DNA of 64,000 bases from CALGSZ01 sp042408955 (GTDB lineage: Bacteria; Chloroflexota; Chloroflexia; Thermomicrobiales; UBA6265): contig JBHOQQ010000066.1 of assembly GCA_042408955.1 (NCBI GenBank), positions 1 to 64,000 of the forward strand, read 5' to 3'. Each line of letters begins with the position of its first letter. Positions within the stretch are counted from its first letter, which is position 1. The position numbers and the translations under genes are program-made. This document shows positions 8,567 through 17,577 of the stretch, one piece after another. Below the pieces are notes generated by a model. That model did not search any database. It saw nothing but the letters and a program-made list of their open reading frames with translations, and was not told the DNA's origin.

Positions 8567-8899
8567 TCAGTCGAGCCCTGTGTAGGCACACGCCTCGCAG
8601 CCATGGCCCTGACACGAGGAGCACGCGGCATCGAGGACCCGGATGAGCGCGATCGAAGCACCACGCTGCACCCGCGCAGTATCAGCGGCACTCAAGGATT
8701 CCTGCGCCATGGATGTCTCACGCCCATGCGGGCGCATTCGCTCCCGGCACGCCCGGAGCCAGAGGTGGCTAGCGAGACGCTCCGCGACAACCATGCAGGT
8801 CAGGAAGATCATGAAGTCCCGGGAGAGCCATGGAGCGAGCAGCGCGCCAGCGATAGCCAGCAGAAGTGGCCAGCGAAGGCGGACGAGTGCCCTCATCAC
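8567..8899 (-). CDS. Small membrane protein with C-terminal CxxCxGxGCxxC motif
   Basis: 110 residues, with an excellent ribosome site (AAGGAGGG) just before the ATG, which is the main reason to accept it. Two hydrophobic segments span about residues 10-45 (LRWPLLLAIAGALLAPWLS; DFMIFLTCMVVAERL). A polar middle follows, and the end CSSCQGHGCEACAYTG resembles half of a DnaJ-type zinc-binding repeat. No family is recognised. Its stop is only five bases from the stop of the convergent GH3 gene. A metal- or redox-sensing membrane anchor is conceivable but unproven. The 279 bases upstream of it hold no gene I can support. Confidence 0.65.
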   Translation of the reverse strand: MMRALVRLRWPLLLAIAGALLAPWLSRDFMIFLTCMVVAERLASHLWLRACRERMRPHGRETSMAQESLSAADTARVQRGASIALIRVLDAACSSCQGHGCEACAYTGLD

Positions 8900-9178
8900 G
8901 CCCTCCTTTTCTATTTATGTCGCCTCATGTCGTCGTCATTTCTGGCAAGGCCAAATCACCATCGGACTCTTGCCTAAGCCGGTGACACGATAGTGCTGGA
9001 CTACTGTTTGGGCGATAGCAGAGATGCACAAATGGCGTGATGCTGATTCGAATCGATGCACAACCGGCAGAAAATCCCTGGTCATCGATCTTGGACAGCA
9101 CAATTGCCAGGTCCTGGACTTGACACACGCGTCCAAGTCGGGAAGCCCCCGCGAATCGCGCTCGTCCCGTGCGATGGG

Positions 9179-10045
9179 TCAGCCAGCGTTCACCATCGTG
9201 ATATCCTGGCTTTCCAGTTTTCGCACGGCGCCCGCTGCTGTCATCACTAAATAGAAGGCGACGAGCGTCACGGCCAGTGGCAGAGAATTTGGCTCATCCC
9301 CGGCCCCACCGGTGAGCGAGCGGACGTTGTAATTGAGTCCGGCCCGCCCGAGCCATTCAAGCACCGGAATCGTAGAAGCAATCGCCGCAGCCGAGGCAAT
9401 GCGATCGCCGAAAAATGCGAGAAGTCCGAACGCGACGCCCTGCGCTGTCGAGCGCGTCTGGACCGTCATCAGTCCCGTCAGGCTGAGGTAGGCCCAACCG
9501 GCAGCCACGCAGGAGAGCAACCGTCCGCCAAACCGCAGCGCATCAGGCAGCGAGATCGCGGCCCGGCCCGGGAGATCCGCGATTCCAGACACCACGATGG
9601 CTGAGAGGCAGCCGAGAGCAGCCCCGGTGACCACGGCAATCACCCACAAGATGCCGAGCGCCGCAAGCTTCGAGAGTACGAGCTCGTGCCGCCCTTCCCC
9701 GCGGATGAGCCAGAGTCGCAGCGTTCCCCAAGCATACTCGCCCCCGAATGCCGAGGCCCCCAGCAAGATCAGAAATGGCAAGCCGTAAGCAAGGATCGCG
9801 TCAACAGTCCCCTGCAGCGCTCCCGGAAAGGAGATCTGATCCGCCAAGTTCAGCTCCCCGGTCATGCCGGGAACCTTGGCAGAGTCACCGCTCCCCCAGG
9901 TAAGCGCGAGGTAAAACAGCCACGGCCTTCCCACGCAGAACAGGAGGAAACCTATCCACAACCCGGCGGTCATCTTTCGCCGCCGGAGCTTGAAGAGCTC
10001 AATACCCACAAGCGCGCGGAACCGGTGGAACGGCGTGATCGCCAT
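9179..10045 (-). CDS. ABC-2 type transporter permease
   Basis: A 288-residue integral membrane protein with about six hydrophobic segments (such as GLWIGFLLFCVGRPWLFYLALTW without its last residues, and GLPFLILLGASAFGGEYAWGT). The loop GGEYAWGTLRLWLIRGEGR, followed by a segment that re-enters the membrane, is typical of ABC-2 exporters of the bacitracin/antibiotic self-protection class. The start is an ATG with GGAAAGGA upstream. It begins 14 bases after the ATPase gene and forms a two-gene exporter with it. The exported compound is unknown. Confidence 0.87.
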   Translation of the reverse strand: MAITPFHRFRALVGIELFKLRRRKMTAGLWIGFLLFCVGRPWLFYLALTWGSGDSAKVPGMTGELNLADQISFPGALQGTVDAILAYGLPFLILLGASAFGGEYAWGTLRLWLIRGEGRHELVLSKLAALGILWVIAVVTGAALGCLSAIVVSGIADLPGRAAISLPDALRFGGRLLSCVAAGWAYLSLTGLMTVQTRSTAQGVAFGLLAFFGDRIASAAAIASTIPVLEWLGRAGLNYNVRSLTGGAGDEPNSLPLAVTLVAFYLVMTAAGAVRKLESQDITMVNAG

Positions 10046-10059
10046 GCACAAGTCCTTTC

Positions 10060-11079
10060 CTATCCAAGGTGGCCGTTCAGCCGTGTGCCGTGCCCGATGA
10101 GACGAAGGAAATACTGCTCCAGTGAGGGCTCCGGACGAACGAGCTGTCCGATCCAGATTCCATGCTGTGCCAGCGTCTGGCTAAGGGCGAACGGTTCGGG
10201 TGGTGTGCCGGCCACGGTGATGCGCCCCGCCTCAAGAACGACGCGCTCGACCCATGGCAGTGTGGAAAGCACGGCCTCCGCACGCTCCGGGTCGCTAACC
10301 GTGAGATGAATCACCCGCTCCTGGCGCAACAGGTCGGAAACGGCGCCAGCCGCCACAATCCGGCCACAATGAACGATGGCAACGCGGTCGCAGATCAATT
10401 GGACCTCATTCAACTGGTGACTGGAGAGAAAGATCGCCTTTCCCTGTGCCGCGAGCGACCGCAACAACGCGCGGATCTCAACAATGCCGGCAGGGTCCAG
10501 CCCATTCGTCGGCTCATCGAGCACGATCACATCCGGGTCCCCGAGTAGCGCGGCAGCGATGCCCAAACGCTGCTTCATACCGAGAGAATAGGTGCTGAAC
10601 GGGCGATCGGCCGCCGGTGAAAGCTGGCAGAGGGCGAGCACGCGCTCGATGCGCTGGTCACGGTGATCTCCGTGCAGCCGCGCCAGCAGCCGGAGATTGT
10701 CTCGCGCGCCCAAGTACGGATAGAAGGTTGGGACCTCAATGAGAGCTCCGACCCTGGAAAGCAAGTCGCGCTCGCGTCCCCGCAGGGTTTCTCCAAACAG
10801 GCGAACCGTCCCCGACGTCGGGGCGACGGCGCCAAGCAGCATACCGATCGTAGTCGTTTTTCCGGAGCCGTTCGGCCCGAGGAATCCGAACACTTCCCCC
10901 GGCCAGACCCGCAGCGAGACGTCGTCAACCGCCAGCAGATCGCCGTAACGCTTCGTCAGGTGTTCCGCCTCAATGGCCGGCGGCCCAGCCCGGCCATTTG
11001 GTGAAGGCAAGGTAATGCTGCTAGGTTGCACGAGTACCCGAGTCGCCATGACGGCCCCCGCAGTGGAAAACCGTGACAT
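10060..11079 (-). CDS. ABC transporter ATP-binding protein (ABC-2 exporter ATPase)
   Basis: 339 residues with one nucleotide-binding domain: Walker A GPNGSGKT, a Q-loop region, the signature YSLGMKQR, Walker B VIVLDEPTNGLDP and the switch His in FLSSHQLNEV. The C-terminal roughly 90 residues resemble the extra domain of CcmA/DrrA-like ATPases. Two starts are possible (ATG at 11079 or 11049); neither has a strong ribosome site and the first 30 residues are not conserved-looking. Paired with the permease downstream. Confidence 0.92.
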   Translation of the reverse strand: MSRFSTAGAVMATRVLVQPSSITLPSPNGRAGPPAIEAEHLTKRYGDLLAVDDVSLRVWPGEVFGFLGPNGSGKTTTIGMLLGAVAPTSGTVRLFGETLRGRERDLLSRVGALIEVPTFYPYLGARDNLRLLARLHGDHRDQRIERVLALCQLSPAADRPFSTYSLGMKQRLGIAAALLGDPDVIVLDEPTNGLDPAGIVEIRALLRSLAAQGKAIFLSSHQLNEVQLICDRVAIVHCGRIVAAGAVSDLLRQERVIHLTVSDPERAEAVLSTLPWVERVVLEAGRITVAGTPPEPFALSQTLAQHGIWIGQLVRPEPSLEQYFLRLIGHGTRLNGHLG

Positions 11080-11210
11080 GACTGGCGATGAAACGCCAGC
11101 ACGCCTGAACCCTAGCGGTTCCGCACCAGGCTTGGGTATCGCTCAGAGGTCACAATTCGAGGAGAAGATTTGCGGGCGCCACCGGGCCCAGGTGACGGTC
11201 CGGCGCCAGA

Positions 11211-12215
11211 TTACGGCTCCTCCAGGCTATCCCGGAGAATATCCATGTGCTCTAGCGCCAGACCGGTTCCAACCGCGACACACGACAACGGATCATCAGC
11301 GACATAGCACGGGACACCGGTCACCTCGGTAAGGAGCTCGGGCAGTTGGCGCAACAGGGCGCCGCCGCCGGTGAGGATCATGCCCTTGTCGATGATGTCT
11401 GACGACAGCTCGGGCGGCGTTTCCTCGAGCACAGCGCGAACCGCCCCGATGATCGCCTCAAGCGGCTCGGTAATAGCGTCTACCACCTCGTTGGCGTGAA
11501 TCGTTATCGTCCGCGGCAAACCAGCAACTTCATCACGGCCGCGAACCTCCATGACGATATCCTCGTCGACTGGCATAGCGGAGCCGATGGCGATCTTGAC
11601 TTCTTCGGCCGTCCGCTCACCCACGCGCAGGTTGTATTTGCGTTTGATGTAGTTGGCGATGGCCTCGTCGAACCGGTTGCCGCCCACCCGCAGCGACCGC
11701 GCGACCACGATGCCGTTGAGGGAGATGACAGCCACCTCGGTGGTGCCGCCCCCGATGTCGATGATCATGTTGCCCGAGGGATCCGCCACTGGGACACGGG
11801 CTCCAATCGCGGCCGCGAGCGGCTCGCTGATAAGGTATGCCTTGCGTGCGCCAGCATTGAGCGCGGCATCGCGCACGGCGCGGCGCTCCACCCCGGTTAC
11901 CCCCGCCGGCACGCAGATCATCACTTCTGGACGGATTAACGAAAACCGGCCGCAACTCTTGTTGATGAAATAGCGGAGCATTTCCTGGGTGACGACGTAG
12001 TCCGCGATGACGCCGTCCCGCATGGGACGAACGACCTCAATCGTCTCCCGCGGCTCGCGGCCGAGCATGTTCCGCGCCTCGATGCCGACCGCCTTGACCT
12101 TGCCATCCTTGGCAGAAATGGCGACGACAGATGGCTCGTTGATCACGATGCCGCGGCCACGGACAAAGACGAGGACATTTGCCGTCCCCAAATCGATGCC
12201 AATCTGCTTTGCCAC
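11211..12215 (-). CDS. mreB: Rod shape-determining protein MreB/Mbl
   Basis: A 334-residue actin-fold ATPase that forms membrane-attached filaments guiding sidewall peptidoglycan synthesis. Visible hallmarks are IGIDLGTANVLVFVRG (phosphate 1), MIIDIGGGTTEVAVIS (phosphate 2) and MILTGGGALLRQLPELL (adenosine site). The start is GTG with only a weak G-rich site. mreC, mreD and rodA are not adjacent; the gene stands alone, which is known for Mbl-type paralogues. Presence of MreB suggests a rod-shaped cell. Confidence 0.95.
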   Translation of the reverse strand: MAKQIGIDLGTANVLVFVRGRGIVINEPSVVAISAKDGKVKAVGIEARNMLGREPRETIEVVRPMRDGVIADYVVTQEMLRYFINKSCGRFSLIRPEVMICVPAGVTGVERRAVRDAALNAGARKAYLISEPLAAAIGARVPVADPSGNMIIDIGGGTTEVAVISLNGIVVARSLRVGGNRFDEAIANYIKRKYNLRVGERTAEEVKIAIGSAMPVDEDIVMEVRGRDEVAGLPRTITIHANEVVDAITEPLEAIIGAVRAVLEETPPELSSDIIDKGMILTGGGALLRQLPELLTEVTGVPCYVADDPLSCVAVGTGLALEHMDILRDSLEEP

Positions 12216-12368
12216 CCGTGGAACCCCGGTGCTACCCGTGAACCTGTGTCATCGGTCCGCGTCTCACGCGCCATGATCGGACGTGCCCGATGCCAAGCCC
12301 GTGCCAGGACACAAAGCGCGGCCGCGCGTCCCCGCGACGACCGCACCATCCTCTTTTACCTGGCGAGG

Positions 12369-12377
12369 ATTGTACCA
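12369..12377 (-). promoter_or_regulatory. Extended -10 promoter candidate for mreB (TGGTACAAT)
   Basis: On the minus strand TGGTACAAT matches an extended -10 element, about 150 bases before the mreB start. No convincing -35 box is present, as is usual for extended -10 promoters. Confidence 0.4.
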
Positions 12378-12427
12378 TATGGTTATGACAATGCTGGTAG
12401 ACGAGCCGATGAGGTGCAGAGACGACC

Positions 12428-12832
12428 ATGGCCGGCGGAGACCCCAAAGAGGCCCAACCTTCGGCGAAGCGATCGGACGCCGATCCTGAATCTCACGCTG
12501 CTGCTCAAGCGAACCCGAGCCAGCGAGCAACAAAAAACCAGCCTCGCAAAGCCAGCCCTTCCCACGAGAGCGACGAGCGCCGCAAGCGCAAAGCTCAGCC
12601 TACCCCGCGCGTCGCCTTGAGCGGGTTCGGAGATGGAATCGAGCGAGCGTATTGCGCGCATTTCCGGCCTGCGCTGCCGGCGGCATTCCCCGTTCAGCAC
12701 CGTACCGGCCTAGCGACCATCCCGCCGGTGGTCGTTGACCGGCGCCCTACCGCACTGCTCCTGTGCAACTGCCTGCACCGCGGCCCTCACTCGTGGCCGA
12801 ATGGCGACCCGGTAGATGGCACTGAGGAATAG
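12428..12832 (+). CDS. Hypothetical hydrophilic protein (doubtful)
   Basis: A 134-codon frame beginning ATG GCC GGC. The first 65 residues are Lys/Arg/Ser/Pro/Ala-rich and would be disordered; the rest has no recognisable motif. No good ribosome site precedes it and its end overlaps the 3' end of the convergent MFS gene by 46 bases. It may be a chance frame in GC-rich DNA; it is listed because nothing else explains this gap of roughly 570 bases. Confidence 0.2.
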   Translation: MAGGDPKEAQPSAKRSDADPESHAAAQANPSQRATKNQPRKASPSHESDERRKRKAQPTPRVALSGFGDGIERAYCAHFRPALPAAFPVQHRTGLATIPPVVVDRRPTALLLCNCLHRGPHSWPNGDPVDGTEE

Positions 12833-14025
12833 CCCCACCGCCGGAGCCGCATGCCAGGCGGCGCGGCTAGTATCACGGTAGCTCCGATGCGGATCGCGGC
12901 AGAGGCAAATAGCAGCGGCACCGCGCCGGTCACCCCAACGAGCACTGAGGCAATCAGTGGCGAAAAGAACGCACCGGTTCCCTGCGCCAGGCTAGTCCAG
13001 GCCAGGAGATTCGGCCGGTCGGCCTCATGCTCAGCCAGTTCGACCGACCGCAGCGTCAATCCCATGGTGTGACCCGGCCACGCCGCCGCAGCGATCACCT
13101 CAATCCCGAACCCCAGCCAGTATGTCGGTGTCAGCGCCCACAGCGCCGGCACGATCCCCGCGCCGATGCCCCCAAGGAGGAGAACCCGGCTGGCACCGTG
13201 ATTGTCCGCAAGCCACCCCCAGCGACGCTGAATAAGCACACCAGTGCCAGCCGCCACTACGGCCGCGGCCGCGAAATACGCGGTCGGCGCCCCAAGCTCC
13301 TTGATGATATAGGCCGGCACGACCGGCCAGATGAGTCCCGCTCCAAACCAGAAGACGAGCACACCACCGAGAAACCGGCGGGCCGGTCCATCTGGCAGGG
13401 CACGGATCGAGCGCGACGCCGGCAGAGGCGGCTCTGGCGCCCGGAGAAACAACAGCCTGAGTTGAGCCAAGCTCAGCAAGCCTGCCACTGCGGCCAAGCC
13501 GTAAGCCAGGGGAAGAATCTGTTCCCGAGGTGCGATGCGGAGTAGCACCGCCAAGACCAGCATGACCAGAGCAGACGCCGCGGTCGCGCGCATCGCCAGC
13601 CACCGCCCGCGCTCCTGGGGAGACGCCAAGCCGGTGAGAAACGCGGTCCAGAGTGGGAGTGCCAATCCTTCCCCGGCAGCCCAGATCAATACGAGCCCAA
13701 CGAGCAGCCAAACCGCGCCTCGTTCGGTCTGCACGAGCAGGAGCGGCAGTGTCAGGAAGATGAGCCGCGCGGCAAACAAGCAGGCGAGCGTCGCCCGGCG
13801 TACGCTGCCCATTCGAGAGGCGAGGCGTGGGCCAACCCAGCCGGAGCCGAAACCGAAAAAATTCGCGCCACTATTGTAGACACCAAGCGCCAGCGCACTT
13901 GCCCCGCGGGAAATGAGCAGCGGATTGATGAGCGAGCCGTTGATGGCCGATAGGATGCCCCAACATGCTGCCTCGATTTGCACAAGTCGCCGCAGTTCTC
14001 GTACGTTCCGTGTCGAATCCGGCAC
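12787..14025 (-). CDS. Major facilitator superfamily transporter
   Basis: 412 residues with a GTG start fixed by AAGGAGG seven bases upstream. Eleven to twelve hydrophobic helices are visible, with a central cytoplasmic loop (about residues 195-215) dividing two halves. The loop after helix 2 is GPRLASRMGSVRRA, a degenerate MFS A-motif. There is no signature that identifies the substrate; general drug or metabolite efflux is as likely as uptake. An extended -10-like TGGGACAAT lies about 60 bases upstream. Confidence 0.85.
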   Translation of the reverse strand: MPDSTRNVRELRRLVQIEAACWGILSAINGSLINPLLISRGASALALGVYNSGANFFGFGSGWVGPRLASRMGSVRRATLACLFAARLIFLTLPLLLVQTERGAVWLLVGLVLIWAAGEGLALPLWTAFLTGLASPQERGRWLAMRATAASALVMLVLAVLLRIAPREQILPLAYGLAAVAGLLSLAQLRLLFLRAPEPPLPASRSIRALPDGPARRFLGGVLVFWFGAGLIWPVVPAYIIKELGAPTAYFAAAAVVAAGTGVLIQRRWGWLADNHGASRVLLLGGIGAGIVPALWALTPTYWLGFGIEVIAAAAWPGHTMGLTLRSVELAEHEADRPNLLAWTSLAQGTGAFFSPLIASVLVGVTGAVPLLFASAAIRIGATVILAAPPGMRLRRWGYSSVPSTGSPFGHE

Positions 14026-14154
14026 CGGATGCCCTCCTTGCCGCGAGGACCTCGCGTGGGAGCCTTGCTGTCAGCCCTGGCTAAAATTGTCCCACGCGGA
14101 GCGCTACGGCGCCGCGAGCTTAAGTGACGATGGCATCCCCCGAAGTGCCTATAC

Positions 14155-14167
14155 GTTCAAATTGAAC
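14155..14167. promoter_or_regulatory. Palindrome GTTCAA-A-TTGAAC with possible -35 for the GGDEF gene
   Basis: A perfect 6+1+6 inverted repeat. Its right arm TTGAAC could act as a -35 box with TAGCCT 17 bases further on (14185-14190), so a protein bound to the palindrome would block the promoter. It lies between divergent MFS and diguanylate cyclase genes. Confidence 0.35.
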
Positions 14168-14210
14168 CCGGGCGAATCACCGGCTAGCCTAGCCTAACGG
14201 TATCGAGCGA

Positions 14211-14229
14211 AGGAGGTCCTCGTAGGACC
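14211..14229 (+). promoter_or_regulatory. Shine-Dalgarno fused to a hairpin just before a start codon
   Basis: AGGAGG (14211-14216) is followed by GGTCCT-CGT-AGGACC (14215-14229), a perfect 6-base stem that ends exactly before the GTG start. Two bases of the Shine-Dalgarno belong to the stem. If folded, the stem shortens the otherwise long spacing, or hides part of the site. Confidence 0.45.
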
Positions 14230-15831
14230 GTGGTCATGCCAACGTCAAGATCCGCTGAACCTGCAATGACGCCCGCCGCCGATCCGCTCGGTCTGAGCCT
14301 CGGGCGTCCTGTGGTTTTGATCGCTCTCTACGCGCTGATCGCACTCTTAGTGAACCTCCTTGTGCCCTCGCCAACTGCCCGCAACGTGGTAGCCACGGCC
14401 CTGGCAGCACTGGCGGCGACACTGACGATCGCCCCTGCGGTGTGGGCAGCTACCCTGGAAGGCGAGCGGGGACGCTTCCGGCGGTGGGTGATCAATGCCG
14501 TTGCGTTGCTTGCCATTGCTGCTGCCGAACTTCTGACGGTCTTTCACACTATCACTAGACCCGGCGATCCGCCTCCGCATAGCCTGCTGGTGCTGGTTGG
14601 ACTCGGTGGTCTATTGGGATGTGCGGCGGTGCGGTTTCCCGTGCCCGGAGCATACGCCGGTCTGCGCGCGCGGGCGTTGATCGACGCTGCGCTCGCCGCA
14701 GCCGCCCTGGTGTTAGTTTGGATCACCCTCGCGGCGCAACTCCCTGGTGTCGACCAGGCCAGCACAACGGATTGGGCACTTGCCACGGTCGCGCTGGTGG
14801 CGCCGCTCGCCGCAACGGGAGCAAACGCGCTCTCCGCACTCGGCGCGATGGCATTCCGCCGGGAAGCCGGTCTCCTCGCAGGTGGCTGGCTTCTCCTCAC
14901 GGTCGTTGCCGGTGGCATCGCCGTCGCGTTTCTTCGTTCCACCCCCTCGATGGCGTGGACTGGCTGGCTCGTCCCGCCAGCGATGGTTTGCCTGGCATTC
15001 GCCGCGCTGGAAGCGATGAAAGCTCCAGAAATGGTGCCGGCCACAATTCCAGATCATCCCCCATCCCAGGTCCCTTGGCCGCTGAGGGAGCGAGGAATCG
15101 CGTCGGTCGCGGTGCCGTATCTCGTCTTTGGCGCCGCTGTCGCCCTCGCCGCTGTGGAGCGCGCAACCGGCGCCCTGACCCCGATGTACGTCGCGATCGG
15201 GCTCGGCATCGCCACATTGATCGTGGCCCGCCAGGTGCTCGGAGCGCGAATCGAAGAGCAATTGGCTGACGCGCTGGAGCGAGCCCAAGCCGACCTCGAG
15301 CGCCAAGCAACGATTGACCCAGTGACCGAGCTACCCAACCGGCGTGCCCTGATGGAGCGGCTCGGCCAGGAAGTCGAGCGTGCGCTGCGTTACACCGACC
15401 CGCTAAGCGTCTGCTTCGTGGATATTGATCGCTTCAAGAACATCAACGACAGCTATGGTCACCAGGCCGGCGATCTCGTGCTCCGTGAAGTCGGCAATCT
15501 GCTGCGGCGCAGCGCCCGTGCAGTTGATTTCGTGGGACGCTATGGTGGAGAGGAGTTCGTCATCGTCCTGCCCGAAACCTGGTCTGATGACGCGATGGTG
15601 ATGGCTGAGCGGACGAGGCTGCTCGTTCACGGGCACCACTTCACATTGCCGGACGGGGGAGCGATCCGCCTCTCAATCAGTGTCGGCGTCGCCGGCCTGC
15701 CAGAACATGCGAGCGACCTGCCGACCTTGCTAGAGCGCGCCGACCGCGCCCTCTATGCCGCGAAGGCGGGAGGCCGGAACCGGGTTGTCCTCTACGAGCC
15801 GGAGCACGTGTCCGCCAGCCACATCCCGTAA
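14230..15831 (+). CDS. Membrane-anchored diguanylate cyclase (GGDEF domain)
   Basis: 533 residues from GTG (an ATG two codons later is possible). Roughly the first 330 residues form eight or nine hydrophobic helices. A short coiled region (QLADALERAQADLERQ) leads into the GGDEF domain: DPVTELPNRR, FVDIDRFKNINDSYGH and the active-site GGEEF at residues 439-443. The inhibitory RxxD site is present at Arg430-Asp433, five residues before the GGEEF, so product inhibition by c-di-GMP is expected. It makes c-di-GMP from two GTP at the membrane; the N-terminal helices probably sense a signal. No EAL or PilZ gene is nearby. Confidence 0.93.
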   Translation: MVMPTSRSAEPAMTPAADPLGLSLGRPVVLIALYALIALLVNLLVPSPTARNVVATALAALAATLTIAPAVWAATLEGERGRFRRWVINAVALLAIAAAELLTVFHTITRPGDPPPHSLLVLVGLGGLLGCAAVRFPVPGAYAGLRARALIDAALAAAALVLVWITLAAQLPGVDQASTTDWALATVALVAPLAATGANALSALGAMAFRREAGLLAGGWLLLTVVAGGIAVAFLRSTPSMAWTGWLVPPAMVCLAFAALEAMKAPEMVPATIPDHPPSQVPWPLRERGIASVAVPYLVFGAAVALAAVERATGALTPMYVAIGLGIATLIVARQVLGARIEEQLADALERAQADLERQATIDPVTELPNRRALMERLGQEVERALRYTDPLSVCFVDIDRFKNINDSYGHQAGDLVLREVGNLLRRSARAVDFVGRYGGEEFVIVLPETWSDDAMVMAERTRLLVHGHHFTLPDGGAIRLSISVGVAGLPEHASDLPTLLERADRALYAAKAGGRNRVVLYEPEHVSASHIP

Positions 15832-16306
15832 TCGCGTCTCTCGCGCCTTCCCGCCCTCATGAGTGTCAAACCGCCGCATGCCCTGCCGTTCGCGCAGTGC
15901 CAACGTCTCCCCCGATGGCCGATGAACGCCGTGTGCGCACTCATGGAGTCGTAAACGGTATCATGACCAGTCATAAGGTCTGGCGCTCCCTGGCTGCTGC
16001 CTGGCGTACCGTCACCGGATGGTGCCGGCGCTCGGCCCCCATCACCGGTCATCCCGTTCGCGATCAAGCGCGAGTGCGCAGCGCAGGATCTCTTCGCGCG
16101 CTCGGTGCTCAGCGATCCGCCATCAGGACGTTCGGATGCGGCGGCGAGCCAATGCCTGATGGCTGATGGCTGACAGCGCTATGCCACTCTCGCGCTGACG
16201 CGAACGGAATGACGAGGGCTGCACCTCGGATTGCCGGCGCTGTGCCGGGAATAACGGCAGCGGGATGGCACCGATGCGGACAGGCCCGACTGGTGGCTTG
16301 CCGTAC
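15832..16306. other. Intergenic region without a supported gene; repeat fragments
   Basis: Convergent 3' ends of the GGDEF and aminotransferase genes. It contains a heptad-repeat fragment (16155-16177), the small palindrome ATGAC-CA-GTCAT (15962-15973), and an inverted copy of GATCGCGAACGGGATGAC (16047-16064) that recurs near 46580. No coding frame has a ribosome site or recognisable product. Confidence 0.6.
16155..16177. repeat. Heptad repeat fragment (TGATGGC units), copy B
   Basis: CTGATGGCTGATGGCTGACAGC shows three 7-base units of the same family as the larger intergenic elements. It looks like a decayed remnant. Confidence 0.5.
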
Positions 16307-17482
16307 TTATGCCACTCCCACCGCGTTTCGGACAGCGGCGGCGATCCGCTCCAGCGCCTTCCGCAGATTCTCCTCCGAATTCGCGTAGGACAATCGCAAA
16401 TAGCCTTCGCCATATTGGCCGAAGGCTGTCCCGGAAAGCGCCGCGACACCGTGCTCGCTCAGCAGATAGTCGGCAAACTGCTTGCTGGTCATCCCTGTCG
16501 CTGTGATGTTGGGGAAGACATAGAACGCTCCTTTGGGGCGCAAGCAGCGCACGCCGGGAATCGCGTTCAGCCCGTCCACGATCAAATCGCGGCGCCGCCG
16601 GAAAGCCTCAACCATCGTGCGAACGTCGTCCTGCGGCCCGTTCAGCGCGGCGATACCAGCGCGCTGAACCGCCATCGAGGTGCACGAGACGGAATTGACC
16701 ATCAACTTCGTGACTTGCTCGGCCAGCGCCACCGGCATCGCGCCATACCCGAGCCGCCAGCCAGTCATGGCATAGGTCTTGGAGAATCCATCGAGAATGA
16801 TGGTCCGCTCCTCCATCCCGGGCATGGTGGCAATGGAGACATGCTCCCCTTCATACAGAATTTCGCTGTAGATCTCGTCAGCGAGCACGACCAGGTCGTG
16901 TTTGACGGCTAGCTCGGCTATTGCGGTCAGATCATCCCGGGAGAGGACGCCGCCGGTTGGATTCCCAGGGGAGTTGATAATGAGCAATCTCGTGCGCGGA
17001 GTGATCAGCGACGCGAGCTCGTTCACATCGAGCGCGAAGGCTCGCTCCTCGCGCAGCGGGATGGGAACAGGTGTCGCCCCCGTGAAGTTGATCATCGATT
17101 CATAGATCGGGAAGCCAGGGTTCGGATAGATCGCCTCGTCGCCGTGCTCAAGCAACGTCAGGATAGTGAAGAACATGACCGGTTTGCCGCCAGGGGTGAC
17201 GACAATGTGCTCCGGGCCGTAGCGCGTGCCACGGGAGCGATTCAGATAGGCGACGATCGCCTCGCGCAGCTCGGGTTGACCGGCAGCCGGGCCGTAGTGT
17301 GTCCAGCCAGTGCGCAGGGCGTGGCACCCCGCTTCGATGATATGAGCCGGCGTATCGAAATCTGGCTCGCCAATCTCCAAATGCACGACGTCGCGGCCGG
17401 AGGACTCCAGCGCCCGCGCCCGAACCAGCACTTCAAACGCTGTCTCGGTACCAAGCCGGCTCATCCGTGTCGCCAGTCTCAT
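16307..17482 (-). CDS. Class I/II pyridoxal-phosphate aminotransferase (aspartate/aromatic type)
   Basis: 391 residues from an ATG with AAGGAGG upstream. Fold-type I features: HLEIGEPDFDTP near the start, the PGGK turn at residues 97-100, INSPGNPTGGVL (169-180) with the carboxylate-contacting Asn, and the Schiff-base Lys235 in GFSKTYAMTGWRLGYG. The C-terminal RLSYANSEENL contains the substrate-carboxylate Arg. It transfers amino groups between an amino acid and a 2-oxoacid in the cytoplasm; subfamily I-gamma aspartate aminotransferase is most likely. It is transcribed away from the rbsD group. Confidence 0.93.
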   Translation of the reverse strand: MRLATRMSRLGTETAFEVLVRARALESSGRDVVHLEIGEPDFDTPAHIIEAGCHALRTGWTHYGPAAGQPELREAIVAYLNRSRGTRYGPEHIVVTPGGKPVMFFTILTLLEHGDEAIYPNPGFPIYESMINFTGATPVPIPLREERAFALDVNELASLITPRTRLLIINSPGNPTGGVLSRDDLTAIAELAVKHDLVVLADEIYSEILYEGEHVSIATMPGMEERTIILDGFSKTYAMTGWRLGYGAMPVALAEQVTKLMVNSVSCTSMAVQRAGIAALNGPQDDVRTMVEAFRRRRDLIVDGLNAIPGVRCLRPKGAFYVFPNITATGMTSKQFADYLLSEHGVAALSGTAFGQYGEGYLRLSYANSEENLRKALERIAAAVRNAVGVA

Positions 17483-17577
17483 CGTCCTTCCTCCTTTCCA
17501 CGTTCGGGCTTCGCAGCTTGTGATTCGGTAGCATAAACGGTATCGCCCATAAGGCGCGCAGCAGGAGGAGCACCAGC

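Noticed and set aside
9040..9060. GATTCGAATC resembling a tRNA T-loop (TTCGAATC)
   Set aside because: Flanking bases do not form a T-stem, and no acceptor stem or anticodon arm can be drawn around it.
15897..16166. An 89-codon plus-strand frame after the GGDEF gene
   Set aside because: No ribosome site, no protein-like composition, and it runs into heptad-repeat fragments.
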